A stretch of 64,000 nt of DNA. It comes from Mesonia sp008017825. GTDB taxonomy: Bacteria > Bacteroidota > Bacteroidia > Flavobacteriales > Flavobacteriaceae. The stretch is from NCBI RefSeq assembly GCF_008017825.1, contig NZ_VRLS01000052.1, positions 62,001-126,000 on the forward strand. Reading direction: 5' to 3'. The position numbers and the translations under genes were made by a program. Of the stretch, positions 54,588 to 63,033 are shown in pieces; position 1 is the first letter of the stretch; each line of letters begins with the position of its first letter. The notes beneath the pieces are model-generated. The model was not told the DNA's origin, ran no database searches, and saw nothing but the letters and a program-made list of their open reading frames with translations.

Positions 54588-55730
54588 ATGGATTTTAAGT
54601 TAACAGAAGAGCATTTAATGATAAGAGATGCTGCAAGAGATTTTGCTAAAAATGAGTTACTTCCTGGAGTAATTGAAAGAGATGAGAAACAGGAGTTCCC
54701 TACCGAGCAAGTAAAAAAGATGGGGGAGTTAGGTTTCTTAGGAATGATGGTATCGCCAAAGTATGGCGGTGGCGGGATGGACACAGTCTCTTATGTCTTA
54801 GCCATGGAAGAAATTTCTAAAATAGATGCTTCTTGCTCTGTTATAGTTTCTGTCAACAACTCATTGGTTTGCTGGGGACTTGAAACTTACGGTAATGAAG
54901 AGCAAAAGAAAAAGTACCTTACCAAGTTAGCTACAGGAGAATCTATTGGAGCTTTTTGTTTAAGCGAACCAGAGGCAGGTAGTGATGCTACATCGCAAAG
55001 AACTACAGCGATAGATAAAGGTGATCACTATATCCTTAACGGAACAAAAAACTGGATCACCAATGGTAATAGCGCAGATTATTATTTAGTCATTGCCCAA
55101 ACCGATAGAGAGAAAAAGCACAAAGGAATCAATGCCTTTATCGTTGAAAAAGGAATGGAAGGTTTTGAAGTAGGTCCTAAAGAACAAAAATTAGGAATCC
55201 GCGGAAGCGACACCCACACCCTTAACTTTAACGATGTTAAAGTACCAAAAGAGAACCGTATAGGAGAAGATGGTTTTGGCTTTAAATTCGCTATGAAAAC
55301 CCTTTCAGGAGGTAGAATTGGGATCGCCGCACAAGCCTTAGGAATAGCAAGTGGAGCTTACGAATTAGCCAGAGATTATTCTAAAATTAGAAAAGCTTTT
55401 GGAACAGAAATTTGTAACCATCAAGCTATCGCCTTTAAATTAGCTGATATGCACACCCAAATTTCCGCAGCAAGACACTTGGTGATGAAAGCTGCTTGGG
55501 ACAAAGATCAAGGAAATAATTATGATATGAGTGGCGCTATGGCCAAACTTTACGCTTCTCAAGTTGCTATGGACACGACTGTGGAAGCCGTACAAGTACA
55601 CGGTGGTAATGGTTATGTAAAAGAATACCATGTAGAGCGCTTAATGCGAGATGCAAAAATTACTCAGATCTACGAAGGAACTTCAGAAATTCAAAAAATT
55701 GTAATTTCTAGAGGTCTCTTAAAAGACTAG
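54588..55730 (+). CDS. Acyl-CoA dehydrogenase
   Basis: This 380-residue FAD flavoenzyme begins MDFKLTEEHLMIRDAARDFA, the family's usual start, so upstream in-frame codons are excluded. It has CLSEPEAGSDA for FAD binding, NGTKNWITNG, VQVHGGNGYVKEY and the catalytic base Glu363 in YEGTSEIQ. The position of the base and the length suit a short/medium-chain (butyryl-CoA type) enzyme of beta-oxidation. It has a strong terminator. Confidence 0.94.
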   Translation: MDFKLTEEHLMIRDAARDFAKNELLPGVIERDEKQEFPTEQVKKMGELGFLGMMVSPKYGGGGMDTVSYVLAMEEISKIDASCSVIVSVNNSLVCWGLETYGNEEQKKKYLTKLATGESIGAFCLSEPEAGSDATSQRTTAIDKGDHYILNGTKNWITNGNSADYYLVIAQTDREKKHKGINAFIVEKGMEGFEVGPKEQKLGIRGSDTHTLNFNDVKVPKENRIGEDGFGFKFAMKTLSGGRIGIAAQALGIASGAYELARDYSKIRKAFGTEICNHQAIAFKLADMHTQISAARHLVMKAAWDKDQGNNYDMSGAMAKLYASQVAMDTTVEAVQVHGGNGYVKEYHVERLMRDAKITQIYEGTSEIQKIVISRGLLKD

Positions 55731-55751
55731 TAATTACAACTTTTTATATAT

Positions 55752-55783
55752 AAAACCTCATCACCACGATGGGGTTTTTTTTT
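55752..55783 (+). terminator. Terminator of the acyl-CoA dehydrogenase gene
   Basis: AAAACCTCATC pairs with GATGGGGTTTT (one G.T pair) around ACCAC and is followed by a run of T. Confidence 0.92.
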
Positions 55784-55818
55784 AACGTATTCTAAAAAAA
55801 ATGCAACCCTCTCTACAG

Positions 55819-55894
55819 TTCAACTAATCAATTAACCCTTTAAACGAAAAACCTTGAAAAGATAGTTTTTAAGGTTTAAGAACTTATACATTTA
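55819..55894 (+). promoter_or_regulatory. Shared CGAA-motif operator and promoter, site 1
   Basis: TTTAAACGAAAA has its CGAA core at 55845-55848, exactly 42 bases before the -7-like TACATTTA at 55887-55894. A weak upstream half-site (TTCAACTAA) lies 21 bases before. The same motif and the same 42-base spacing recur at sites 2 and 3. The large gene at 55937 follows. Confidence 0.6.
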
Positions 55895-55936
55895 GCGCTA
55901 ATTACTTAAAAAAGAGTTCTAACCAATTTTATTTGA

Positions 55937-58900
55937 ATGAAAAAAGTTTACTTTGCGCTGAGTTTAATTTTATTTATCTCTAGCTATTCTTACAGTCAAA
56001 TTACAGGAATCTATACGGACTACCAAGGTTTCTGGGAATCCAATTCTGGGAGCATTAACAATACCAAACCAGATAATTCACATCTCTTATTAGGATTTAA
56101 GTTTAACGGAACAACTTACTCAACAGGGGTAAATGATGCTGCTTTAACTGCAAACGGTGTAACTGGATTTACCGCAGATAATTTTAGAGGACTTCCACTT
56201 TCAGGATTACCTTCTAGTGCCACTGGAGGATCTTATTTTGTGGGATTAGGTCAACTTTACGACGGATTAGATAACGCAATGGACAACGACCCTAGCAACC
56301 CTTTTAACCCTATCACTTCTGACGCAGATCTAGCTTACTTCCTAACCGATGGAGATAAAGGGCTTGATTTAGGAACAGGTATCGCTAATACACCAACTGG
56401 ACAAGAGGTTCGCTTTGATTTAAGTAGCAATAAAATTACCTCAGCCGATATTAGTGACGGTATTCCAGACATCGTGGTTTCTAATATAGCTAACCCTAGC
56501 GGTAGTAACAATGATAATTTAAAATTTATTGATGGCTCGGGAGCCACAGTAGGAAACCCAGTTAGTATCAATATGAGCAGCAGCTCTACCAGCCCAATAG
56601 TTGGAAGCTGGTTAGTAGATTTTTATAACTTTAACAGTACTTCTGGAGGAGGTGGTTATGTAAAAACCCAAAGAAATTTACGTTTTTTACCGATTGAATT
56701 ATCTCAATTTGGTATTACAACTACAAATTCTTCTCAAGTAGTCGCTCTTATTTATACTGCAGGAGGAACATCTGACCCCGCATTTATTGCTTACAATGAA
56801 CAATCTATCGGTGTAGCGAGTAAGCTTGCTATCTTAGCTCAACCTACAGATTCTGAATGTGACGGAACGATGAATTCTAATTTTCAAGTAGAAGTTCAAG
56901 ATTTTAATGGAGCCTTTATTCCACAAGCTGGTTTCCCTATTACTGCGTCAATATATTCAGGTCCTGGTGAACTTTTAGGGACGACCAAAAAATTAACGGA
57001 TGCAACAGGAAAAGTAATCTTTGATAATTTAGAATTTGAAATTGGAGGAGATCACAAAATTATATTTGAAAGCTCTAGTTTAGAACCGGCCATTACAGAC
57101 AATATTGTTCAAAAACCCTCTTGTGGAGATACCACTTGGACAGGAGCTATAAGTAGTGACTGGAGCAATCCAAGTAACTGGGATAATGGCGTACCTAATG
57201 CTAATGTTAATGTATTTATTCCTCAACACAATGCACCAGACCCTATCCCTAACTACCCTATTTTAAATATAGATGCTGGAGTTAAGAATTTAACAATGAG
57301 TCCAGGAGCTTCGATTAATCTTAACGGATTTTTATTTGCTATCGAAGGATTAGTAACTCAAATTGGAGGAAATAGTTTTCTAGACGGTAGCACACCAGGA
57401 TCCAATTTATATTTTTCTGGAGGTTCTGCACAATCAATAGATAGCGGACTTCTCAATGGAAATCTAGCTCAACTAACTATTGAAAACTCGGCTGGAGTTG
57501 CCCTTAATACCACACTATCTATATCAGAAGTATTAAAAATAAAACAAGGGAATTTTAATACAAACGACAACCTTACATTAGTATGCGATTTCGCTCAGTT
57601 AGGAGCTGCTCAAGTTGATCGTGTTGAAGGTTCTATATCTGGTGAAATGACCATCGAACAATGTTTCCCAGCACGAAGAGCGTTTAGACTTGTATCTTCA
57701 CCTGTTACCACGTCTAATTCAATAAGAGCCAATTGGCAAGAAGGTGCCTCTGGCTACCTAGACAACCCTAACCCTGGATATGGAACCCATATAACCGGAC
57801 TTGGACCTAACCCAAATACTACTGCTGACGGGACGAACGGTTTTGACTATAACACAAGTGGAAATTCATCTTTATTCACATTTGATAATACTAACGCTAG
57901 CTGGACTGCTATCCCAAGCACCTTGGTACCCTTAAACGCAGGTAACCCTTATCGTTTATTTGTTAGAGGAGATAGAAGTATTAATATTTTAAATAACTCA
58001 GCTACCCCAGAAGATACAAAAATAAGAGCTACGGGGGATATCCAAACAGGCACAGTAACCTTAACCAATTTTAATGCTAGTGAAGGAGCCTATAATTTCT
58101 TTGGAAATCCTTATGCCGCTGCTGTAGATATGAGAAAAGTCTTTAACAACCCACTAACACTTAACACTACTAGAAGTTATTATATTTATGACCCTAACTT
58201 AGGAGGAAGTCCAACGGTTGGTCAACCTGGAGGAAGAGGTGCTTTTGTCGCTATAGATTTAGATGATTTATCAAGTTCTGTTTTACAAGGAGCATCAGGA
58301 ACTTCTGAAGCAAATCGTTTCTTACAACCTATGCAAGCTGCATTCTTTATTACAAGTAATGAATCTGTAGCTCCACAATTGGTATTTAGAGAAAGTGATA
58401 AAAATGTTGAAGCAACTGCTACCGATGTTTTCAGACCCGCTTCATTAAATTATAATAGTATTGCGATCAATCTTTATACTCAAGAAGCATTTACTAACCA
58501 ACAAAGTCCATCAGACGGTTTAAGAATTAGTTTCGCGCCTCAGTTTGATAACGCTGTTAATTATAGTGATACTCCTAAAATGGGTAATTTAGATGAAAAC
58601 ATAGCACGATTAGACAATCAAAACTACCTAGCCATTGAAAAAAGAGAGTTACCTACTGAAAATGAAGAACTACCTTTATTTATTAATCAATACCGTTATG
58701 ATGACTACGTGTTAAGTATTAATTTAAATGAAGCTTTTGAACATAAGCTATATTTAGATGATGCCTACCTTCAAACTTCTACTTTACTAGGAACAGGAAA
58801 CAACGCTATTGCTTATCAAGTAGATGCTTCTATTCCTGCAAGTATATCAGGTACAAGATTTACATTGAGATTTGGAGAAGCTAATTTAAATACTGATGCT

Positions 58901-59167
58901 CAACAAACGGCAGACTTTTACATTTACCCTAATCCAATATCAAACAATACACTGCATATTGAATTACCACAAGCTTACAGCAGTAACAAACTTAACTTGG
59001 ATATGTTAAATGTAATGGGGCAAAAAGTCCTAAGCAAAACTGTAAACACTACAGGGAAAAGCAAAATTTCACTTAGTAATTTAGCTCTTCCTTCTGGTAT
59101 TTACTATTTAACGATTACCAATAATGAGAATGGCGTTCAACACACTACTAAAGTTATTAACCCTTAA
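55937..59167 (+). CDS. Large secreted protein with T9SS type A sorting domain
   Basis: This 1076-residue protein has a signal peptide ending SYSYSQ. It has an unrecognised N-terminal domain of about 290 residues, an immunoglobulin-like segment to about 395, and then a module starting TWTGAISSDWSNPSNWDNG, a repeated W-and-P pattern common in flavobacterial surface proteins. The rest of this module, including RRAFRLVSSPV, NPNPGYGTHITG and NFFGNPYAA, is closely shared with the 1008-residue protein at 59517. The C-terminus is a type A sorting domain (FYIYPNPISNN to TTKVINP), processed by PorU. It is ten bases from a small PID-motif protein in the same unit. Confidence 0.88.
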   Translation: MKKVYFALSLILFISSYSYSQITGIYTDYQGFWESNSGSINNTKPDNSHLLLGFKFNGTTYSTGVNDAALTANGVTGFTADNFRGLPLSGLPSSATGGSYFVGLGQLYDGLDNAMDNDPSNPFNPITSDADLAYFLTDGDKGLDLGTGIANTPTGQEVRFDLSSNKITSADISDGIPDIVVSNIANPSGSNNDNLKFIDGSGATVGNPVSINMSSSSTSPIVGSWLVDFYNFNSTSGGGGYVKTQRNLRFLPIELSQFGITTTNSSQVVALIYTAGGTSDPAFIAYNEQSIGVASKLAILAQPTDSECDGTMNSNFQVEVQDFNGAFIPQAGFPITASIYSGPGELLGTTKKLTDATGKVIFDNLEFEIGGDHKIIFESSSLEPAITDNIVQKPSCGDTTWTGAISSDWSNPSNWDNGVPNANVNVFIPQHNAPDPIPNYPILNIDAGVKNLTMSPGASINLNGFLFAIEGLVTQIGGNSFLDGSTPGSNLYFSGGSAQSIDSGLLNGNLAQLTIENSAGVALNTTLSISEVLKIKQGNFNTNDNLTLVCDFAQLGAAQVDRVEGSISGEMTIEQCFPARRAFRLVSSPVTTSNSIRANWQEGASGYLDNPNPGYGTHITGLGPNPNTTADGTNGFDYNTSGNSSLFTFDNTNASWTAIPSTLVPLNAGNPYRLFVRGDRSINILNNSATPEDTKIRATGDIQTGTVTLTNFNASEGAYNFFGNPYAAAVDMRKVFNNPLTLNTTRSYYIYDPNLGGSPTVGQPGGRGAFVAIDLDDLSSSVLQGASGTSEANRFLQPMQAAFFITSNESVAPQLVFRESDKNVEATATDVFRPASLNYNSIAINLYTQEAFTNQQSPSDGLRISFAPQFDNAVNYSDTPKMGNLDENIARLDNQNYLAIEKRELPTENEELPLFINQYRYDDYVLSINLNEAFEHKLYLDDAYLQTSTLLGTGNNAIAYQVDASIPASISGTRFTLRFGEANLNTDAQQTADFYIYPNPISNNTLHIELPQAYSSNKLNLDMLNVMGQKVLSKTVNTTGKSKISLSNLALPSGIYYLTITNNENGVQHTTKVINP

Positions 59168-59177
59168 AAAAGATTAT

Positions 59178-59375
59178 ATGAAGCGCTATAAACAACTTAT
59201 ATACATAACACCGTTATTCGTCTTTTTATCTTTTACTAATGTAGCATCTGCTCAACAAATAATAGGATTTATGGATGACGTAGATGATGAGACACCAGCA
59301 GCCCCAATAGATTTACTTATTTATACAGGCTTAGCTGCGGGTGCTGCTTTAGGAGTCAAACGATTAAAAAAATAA
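59178..59375 (+). CDS. Small PID-motif putative exosortase substrate
   Basis: This 65-residue protein begins at the ATG at 59178; an upstream frame extension overlaps the large gene and is rejected. It has a signal peptide ending VASAQ, then the acidic motif GFMDDVDDE, then AAPID, one hydrophobic helix and a basic tail (KRLKK). That order is the C-terminal layout of exosortase targets. I recall such proteins being named PID-CTERM in databases, but cannot verify it here. The shared motif with 62800 shows the mature region is under selection. Confidence 0.72.
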   Translation: MKRYKQLIYITPLFVFLSFTNVASAQQIIGFMDDVDDETPAAPIDLLIYTGLAAGAALGVKRLKK

Positions 59376-59379
59376 TGAA

Positions 59380-59411
59380 AAAAAGGTGCTATTTAAATAG
59401 CACCTTTTTTT
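59380..59411 (+). terminator. Terminator of the first large-plus-small unit
   Basis: AAAAAGGTGCTATTT pairs with AAATAGCACCTTTTT and is followed by T residues. It closes the unit that begins at site 1. Confidence 0.92.
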
Positions 59412-59416
59412 TTACT

Positions 59417-59492
59417 ATAATCCTAAGAATCTTACGTTTAATCGAAAATACTAAATAAGCATTTAGCAAGAAGTTCTAGCGCTATAAATTTG
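59417..59492 (+). promoter_or_regulatory. Shared CGAA-motif operator and promoter, site 2
   Basis: GTTTAATCGAAAATA has its CGAA core at 59443, exactly 42 bases before the perfect -7 TAAATTTG at 59485-59492; TTTA at 59462 sits at the right -33 distance. A weaker TAATCCTAAGAA lies 20-21 bases upstream. It drives the large gene at 59517. Confidence 0.7.
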
Positions 59493-59516
59493 TGCTATAC
59501 ATCAACGATTTAAGTT

Positions 59517-62500
59517 ATGCTAAAACATTACATTCTCAAACTTCTTTTAGTCTTATTAAGCACATTTTATTCTATAACGTCTTCTGCTCAATGTGCAGAT
59601 GCTAATACAGATCCTTCACCAGGTAGCTTTGTACAAGATCAATGGACAGCTTATGTCTACCAGTTCAATACTTACAATGCAACTAATTTTGATTATTCTA
59701 ATTACAGAGGCTATTATATCGATTCTGGATATGGAATTAATAACCTAAATATAGATTCAGATACCTATTGGGCAACCAATTCTAATCCTAAAAATCCTAC
59801 GAACACTAGTTATGAAGGCTGTAGCGTAACCGACAATAACCATTTAGTTTCGTACAAACGAAAGGGATTTCCTACTGGAAATTATGTTATCAACCTAGCA
59901 GGACAAAATGGAGAAAGTGGACATGATGATTCTGCTAAATTAATTATCGACGGAACAGAGGTTTGGAGTCATAATAGTTGTTGTGACACGCATTACGGAG
60001 TTTGGTCTGGAACGCTAGACAACACAACAGAAATTGAATTTGTATGGGCTGAAAATGCTGGAAATTCATATGGAAGACTTCAAATCGTTGAAGATACCAC
60101 AGTTCCAGATCCAGAAACTTTCGGAAATAATGAGTGGGTTGTAGCTGTTTTTGACGGAAATAATTTTCAAGAATATGCTGGTACTTACACACATACTGGT
60201 TTAGATTTTAACACTTCTACCTTATGGGGAACATCCAGCAATCCTTCGAATGCTCCTGGTTATGTTGGAACATCTGTTCAAAACGAAAATCACTCTTATA
60301 TTTATAGACGAGAAGGCTTTCCTTGCGGATACTATCAACTTGATATTCCGAGACATGACGATGACGTTGTATTAACGATTGACGGTGTAGATGTTTATCA
60401 ACTCAATGATTGGGACAGCAACGTGGCTACACCTAATGTATGGGAAGGGTTTTTAGGCACAAACTCTCAAATTGAATTTAGCATAAGAGAGTTTTCTGGA
60501 GCATCTATTGGAGCCTTAGCCTTCAATTATTTATTCGGTCCCGATAATGACCCTAATGAATTTGTGTGGACAGGTTCGGTAGACACTAATCCTGTACTAT
60601 CAGGAAACTGGTGTAGCGGATTGCCTAGTGCGAACGGAACCTCAGATATTTTAGTTCCCGCTAATGTTCCCAACTACCCTAGCCTTCCTTTAACAGCTTC
60701 TATCCATGAGCTAACTATTAAGGAAGGAGCTCAAGTAGACCTAACTTCTAATAACACGCTTAGCCTTACAGGAGATTTAAATAACTATGGAAATATTCCC
60801 GCTGGAGCAACTAACCTAGAGTTTGCTGGAGCAACACAACAAACCATAAACGGAAATTCTTTTGAAACAGAAAATCTGACTATTGATCAAGGAAGCGATC
60901 TTGTAATTAACTTAGCCACCGATGAAATGTTAAGAATTAATACTATACTTTTAGTTGAAAATGGTATCCTAGAAACTAATGATCAATTAACATTAGCCTG
61001 CAGATTTGATGACCTTACTCAAAGAGTAGCACAAATTGACGATCTTAGCAATGGGAGTATTACAGGGGAGGTTATAACAGAACAATGTATTCCTGCCACT
61101 AGAGCTTTTCGCTTTCTAACTTCTACTGTAACTAGCACAAATACGATTCGAGAGGATTGGCAAGAAGACCCCCTTAACTATACTCATAACCCTAACCCTG
61201 GATACGGAACTCACATTACCGGAGTAAATGGTGCTGCTGATGGGACTAATGGTTTTGACTATACACCTTCAGGTAATCCAAGCATGTATATTTTCAATAA
61301 TATTACTTCTAAATGGGAGAAAATGCCTAACACCGATAACACCTCTTTAATAGCAGGAGTGCCTTATCGTCTTATGGTAAGAGGAAATCGTTCGACCGAT
61401 ATTACTTCTAACCTTAGCCTTCCATCGAATACTATTTTACGTGCTCAAGGGAACATTACCAGTGGTACAGTTACGATGAACAATTTTAACAATGTGTCTG
61501 GGAGTGCTAATTTCTTCGGAAATCCTTATCCCGCGGCTATTGATATGAGTTTAGTATTAAAAAACAATATTAACACCACCAATTTTCAATCAGACTATTA
61601 CATTTGGGACCCAACTATTGGTGGAGCTAACGGACGTGGAGCATATGTTACGATAGATATGGATGATAATTCTGCTACAGCAGGATCAGATGCTAATCAA
61701 TTTCTACAACCAGGACAAGCAGCATTCTTATTAACAGGATTAGCGAATACACCCCCTCAATTAAACATAGAAGAAAGCTTTAAAAATGTAAATGCAAATC
61801 AAACCACTGTATTTAGACCTCAAGCTGCTTTACCTTCTATGGAATTGACTTTATTTCCAACCCAAGCATATATAAACCAAGAAACGGCATCAGACGGATT
61901 AAAAATAAAATTTGATAGCAACTATCAAAATAATGCTAGCGCAGAAGATGCACCTAAATTTTTCAATCTAGATGAAACTTTTGCAAGCAAAGCTGGTAGT
62001 GATTATTTAGCTATTAACCGTCGTGATTTCCCATTAGATCAAGAGAGTATTCCATTATATTTAGCAGGACACGTTTCTACTCAATACACTTTAAAAATAC
62101 AAACCAATCAATTACCATCCTATGATATTTATCTCGTAGATCATTATTTACTAAGTGAAACTAAAATAACTTCTAGTACTTTTATTCATCAGTTTAATGT
62201 TGATACAGAAATAGATGAAAGTATCAATTCTGAGCGATTTGAATTGAAATTTGTGACCAATAATTTAACAAGCCAACAACTGGAATTGAAGAAACTACAA
62301 GTATATCCTAATCCGATTACTGAAGGTTTAATAAACATAGAAATCCCAACAAATTTCTCTAGTGATTTAGAATTCATTATTTACAATATCGCCGGACAAG
62401 CTGTTTATGCTAACCAAAAAACAATAGACTCAAATAGAAAGGTAAGATTATCAAACCTTCAATTAAGCACAGGGATTTATATATTAGAAGTAATTGATTC

Positions 62501-62543
62501 TAAAAGTGAGAAAAAACTTAGTCAGAAATTAATTATTCAATAA
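59517..62543 (+). CDS. Large secreted protein with tandem N-terminal domains and T9SS type A sorting domain
   Basis: This 1008-residue protein has a signal peptide ending SSAQC. Two related N-terminal beta domains (about residues 40-190 and 205-340) share LDFNTSTLWGTSSNPSN-type and (Y)R(K/R)(E/K)GFP features and look lectin- or PA14-like, though I cannot name the family. The central module, from about VWTGSVDTNPVLSGNW onward, is closely related to the upstream protein's. The C-terminus (VYPNPITEG to QKLIIQ) is a type A sorting domain. It stands alone, with its own promoter and terminator. Confidence 0.87.
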   Translation: MLKHYILKLLLVLLSTFYSITSSAQCADANTDPSPGSFVQDQWTAYVYQFNTYNATNFDYSNYRGYYIDSGYGINNLNIDSDTYWATNSNPKNPTNTSYEGCSVTDNNHLVSYKRKGFPTGNYVINLAGQNGESGHDDSAKLIIDGTEVWSHNSCCDTHYGVWSGTLDNTTEIEFVWAENAGNSYGRLQIVEDTTVPDPETFGNNEWVVAVFDGNNFQEYAGTYTHTGLDFNTSTLWGTSSNPSNAPGYVGTSVQNENHSYIYRREGFPCGYYQLDIPRHDDDVVLTIDGVDVYQLNDWDSNVATPNVWEGFLGTNSQIEFSIREFSGASIGALAFNYLFGPDNDPNEFVWTGSVDTNPVLSGNWCSGLPSANGTSDILVPANVPNYPSLPLTASIHELTIKEGAQVDLTSNNTLSLTGDLNNYGNIPAGATNLEFAGATQQTINGNSFETENLTIDQGSDLVINLATDEMLRINTILLVENGILETNDQLTLACRFDDLTQRVAQIDDLSNGSITGEVITEQCIPATRAFRFLTSTVTSTNTIREDWQEDPLNYTHNPNPGYGTHITGVNGAADGTNGFDYTPSGNPSMYIFNNITSKWEKMPNTDNTSLIAGVPYRLMVRGNRSTDITSNLSLPSNTILRAQGNITSGTVTMNNFNNVSGSANFFGNPYPAAIDMSLVLKNNINTTNFQSDYYIWDPTIGGANGRGAYVTIDMDDNSATAGSDANQFLQPGQAAFLLTGLANTPPQLNIEESFKNVNANQTTVFRPQAALPSMELTLFPTQAYINQETASDGLKIKFDSNYQNNASAEDAPKFFNLDETFASKAGSDYLAINRRDFPLDQESIPLYLAGHVSTQYTLKIQTNQLPSYDIYLVDHYLLSETKITSSTFIHQFNVDTEIDESINSERFELKFVTNNLTSQQLELKKLQVYPNPITEGLINIEIPTNFSSDLEFIIYNIAGQAVYANQKTIDSNRKVRLSNLQLSTGIYILEVIDSKSEKKLSQKLIIQ

Positions 62544-62621
62544 TCGAAATCTGCTATATTCAAAGTGTTTTCACCTACTTAAACATAGTTCCTACAACTC
62601 ATATAAAAAACCATTATTACC

Positions 62622-62663
62622 AAAACCCTAAGCTTAGAAAAATACTAGCCTTAGGGTTTTTTC
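62622..62663 (+). terminator. Terminator of the second large gene
   Basis: AAAACCCTAAG pairs with CTTAGGGTTTT around a 14-base loop and is followed by T residues. It lies about 80 bases after the stop codon. Confidence 0.82.
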
Positions 62664-62689
62664 ATTTCACGTCTTAAGCAATGGTCATT

Positions 62690-62763
62690 TAGCCGAAAAA
62701 CATACACCTTAATCGAATAATTAAGAGAAGCTTATTTGATTTAAAGTATTGCTTTTAAATTTG
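62690..62763 (+). promoter_or_regulatory. Shared CGAA-motif operator and promoter, site 3
   Basis: CTTAATCGAATA has its CGAA core at 62714, exactly 42 bases before the perfect -7 TAAATTTG at 62756-62763. A clear second half-site, TTTAGCCGAAAAA with core at 62694, is 20 bases (about two helical turns) upstream, which suggests a tandem-site DNA-binding regulator such as the LytTR type. It drives the small gene at 62800 and the large gene after it. Confidence 0.72.
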
Positions 62764-62799
62764 TTAGAGATTATTATTAGAAAGTAAAATTTACAATTT

Positions 62800-63018
62800 A
62801 TGAAAAATAGAAAATCTTTTTTAATCGCTTTCGCCATAGTAGGTCTAAGTTTATTTCCTACGACAGTTCAAGCTCAACTTCCAGGTTTTATGGATGATGT
62901 AGATGATGAAACTGCAATTGCACCAGCTGCACCTATAGATGGATTTATAAGTCTTGCTATCCTTATGGGTGGAATTATAGGATACAGAAAATTAAAGGAC
63001 GATAAGAATCAACATTAA
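62800..63018 (+). CDS. Small PID-motif putative exosortase substrate
   Basis: This 72-residue protein has a signal peptide ending VQAQ, GFMDDVDDETA, then APAAPID, one hydrophobic helix (about residues 47-63) and a basic hydrophilic tail (KLKDDKNQH). GFMDDVDDE, the Pro/Ala spacer and PID match the 65-residue protein at 59178. It is the first gene of its unit, and a large secreted protein follows after 15 bases. Confidence 0.72.
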   Translation: MKNRKSFLIAFAIVGLSLFPTTVQAQLPGFMDDVDDETAIAPAAPIDGFISLAILMGGIIGYRKLKDDKNQH

Positions 63019-63033
63019 CTAATCTACTTTATT

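Noticed and set aside
59124..59177. Eighteen-residue N-terminal extension of the first PID-motif protein
   Set aside because: It overlaps the preceding large gene and would bury the signal peptide; the ATG at 59178 gives a proper signal sequence.
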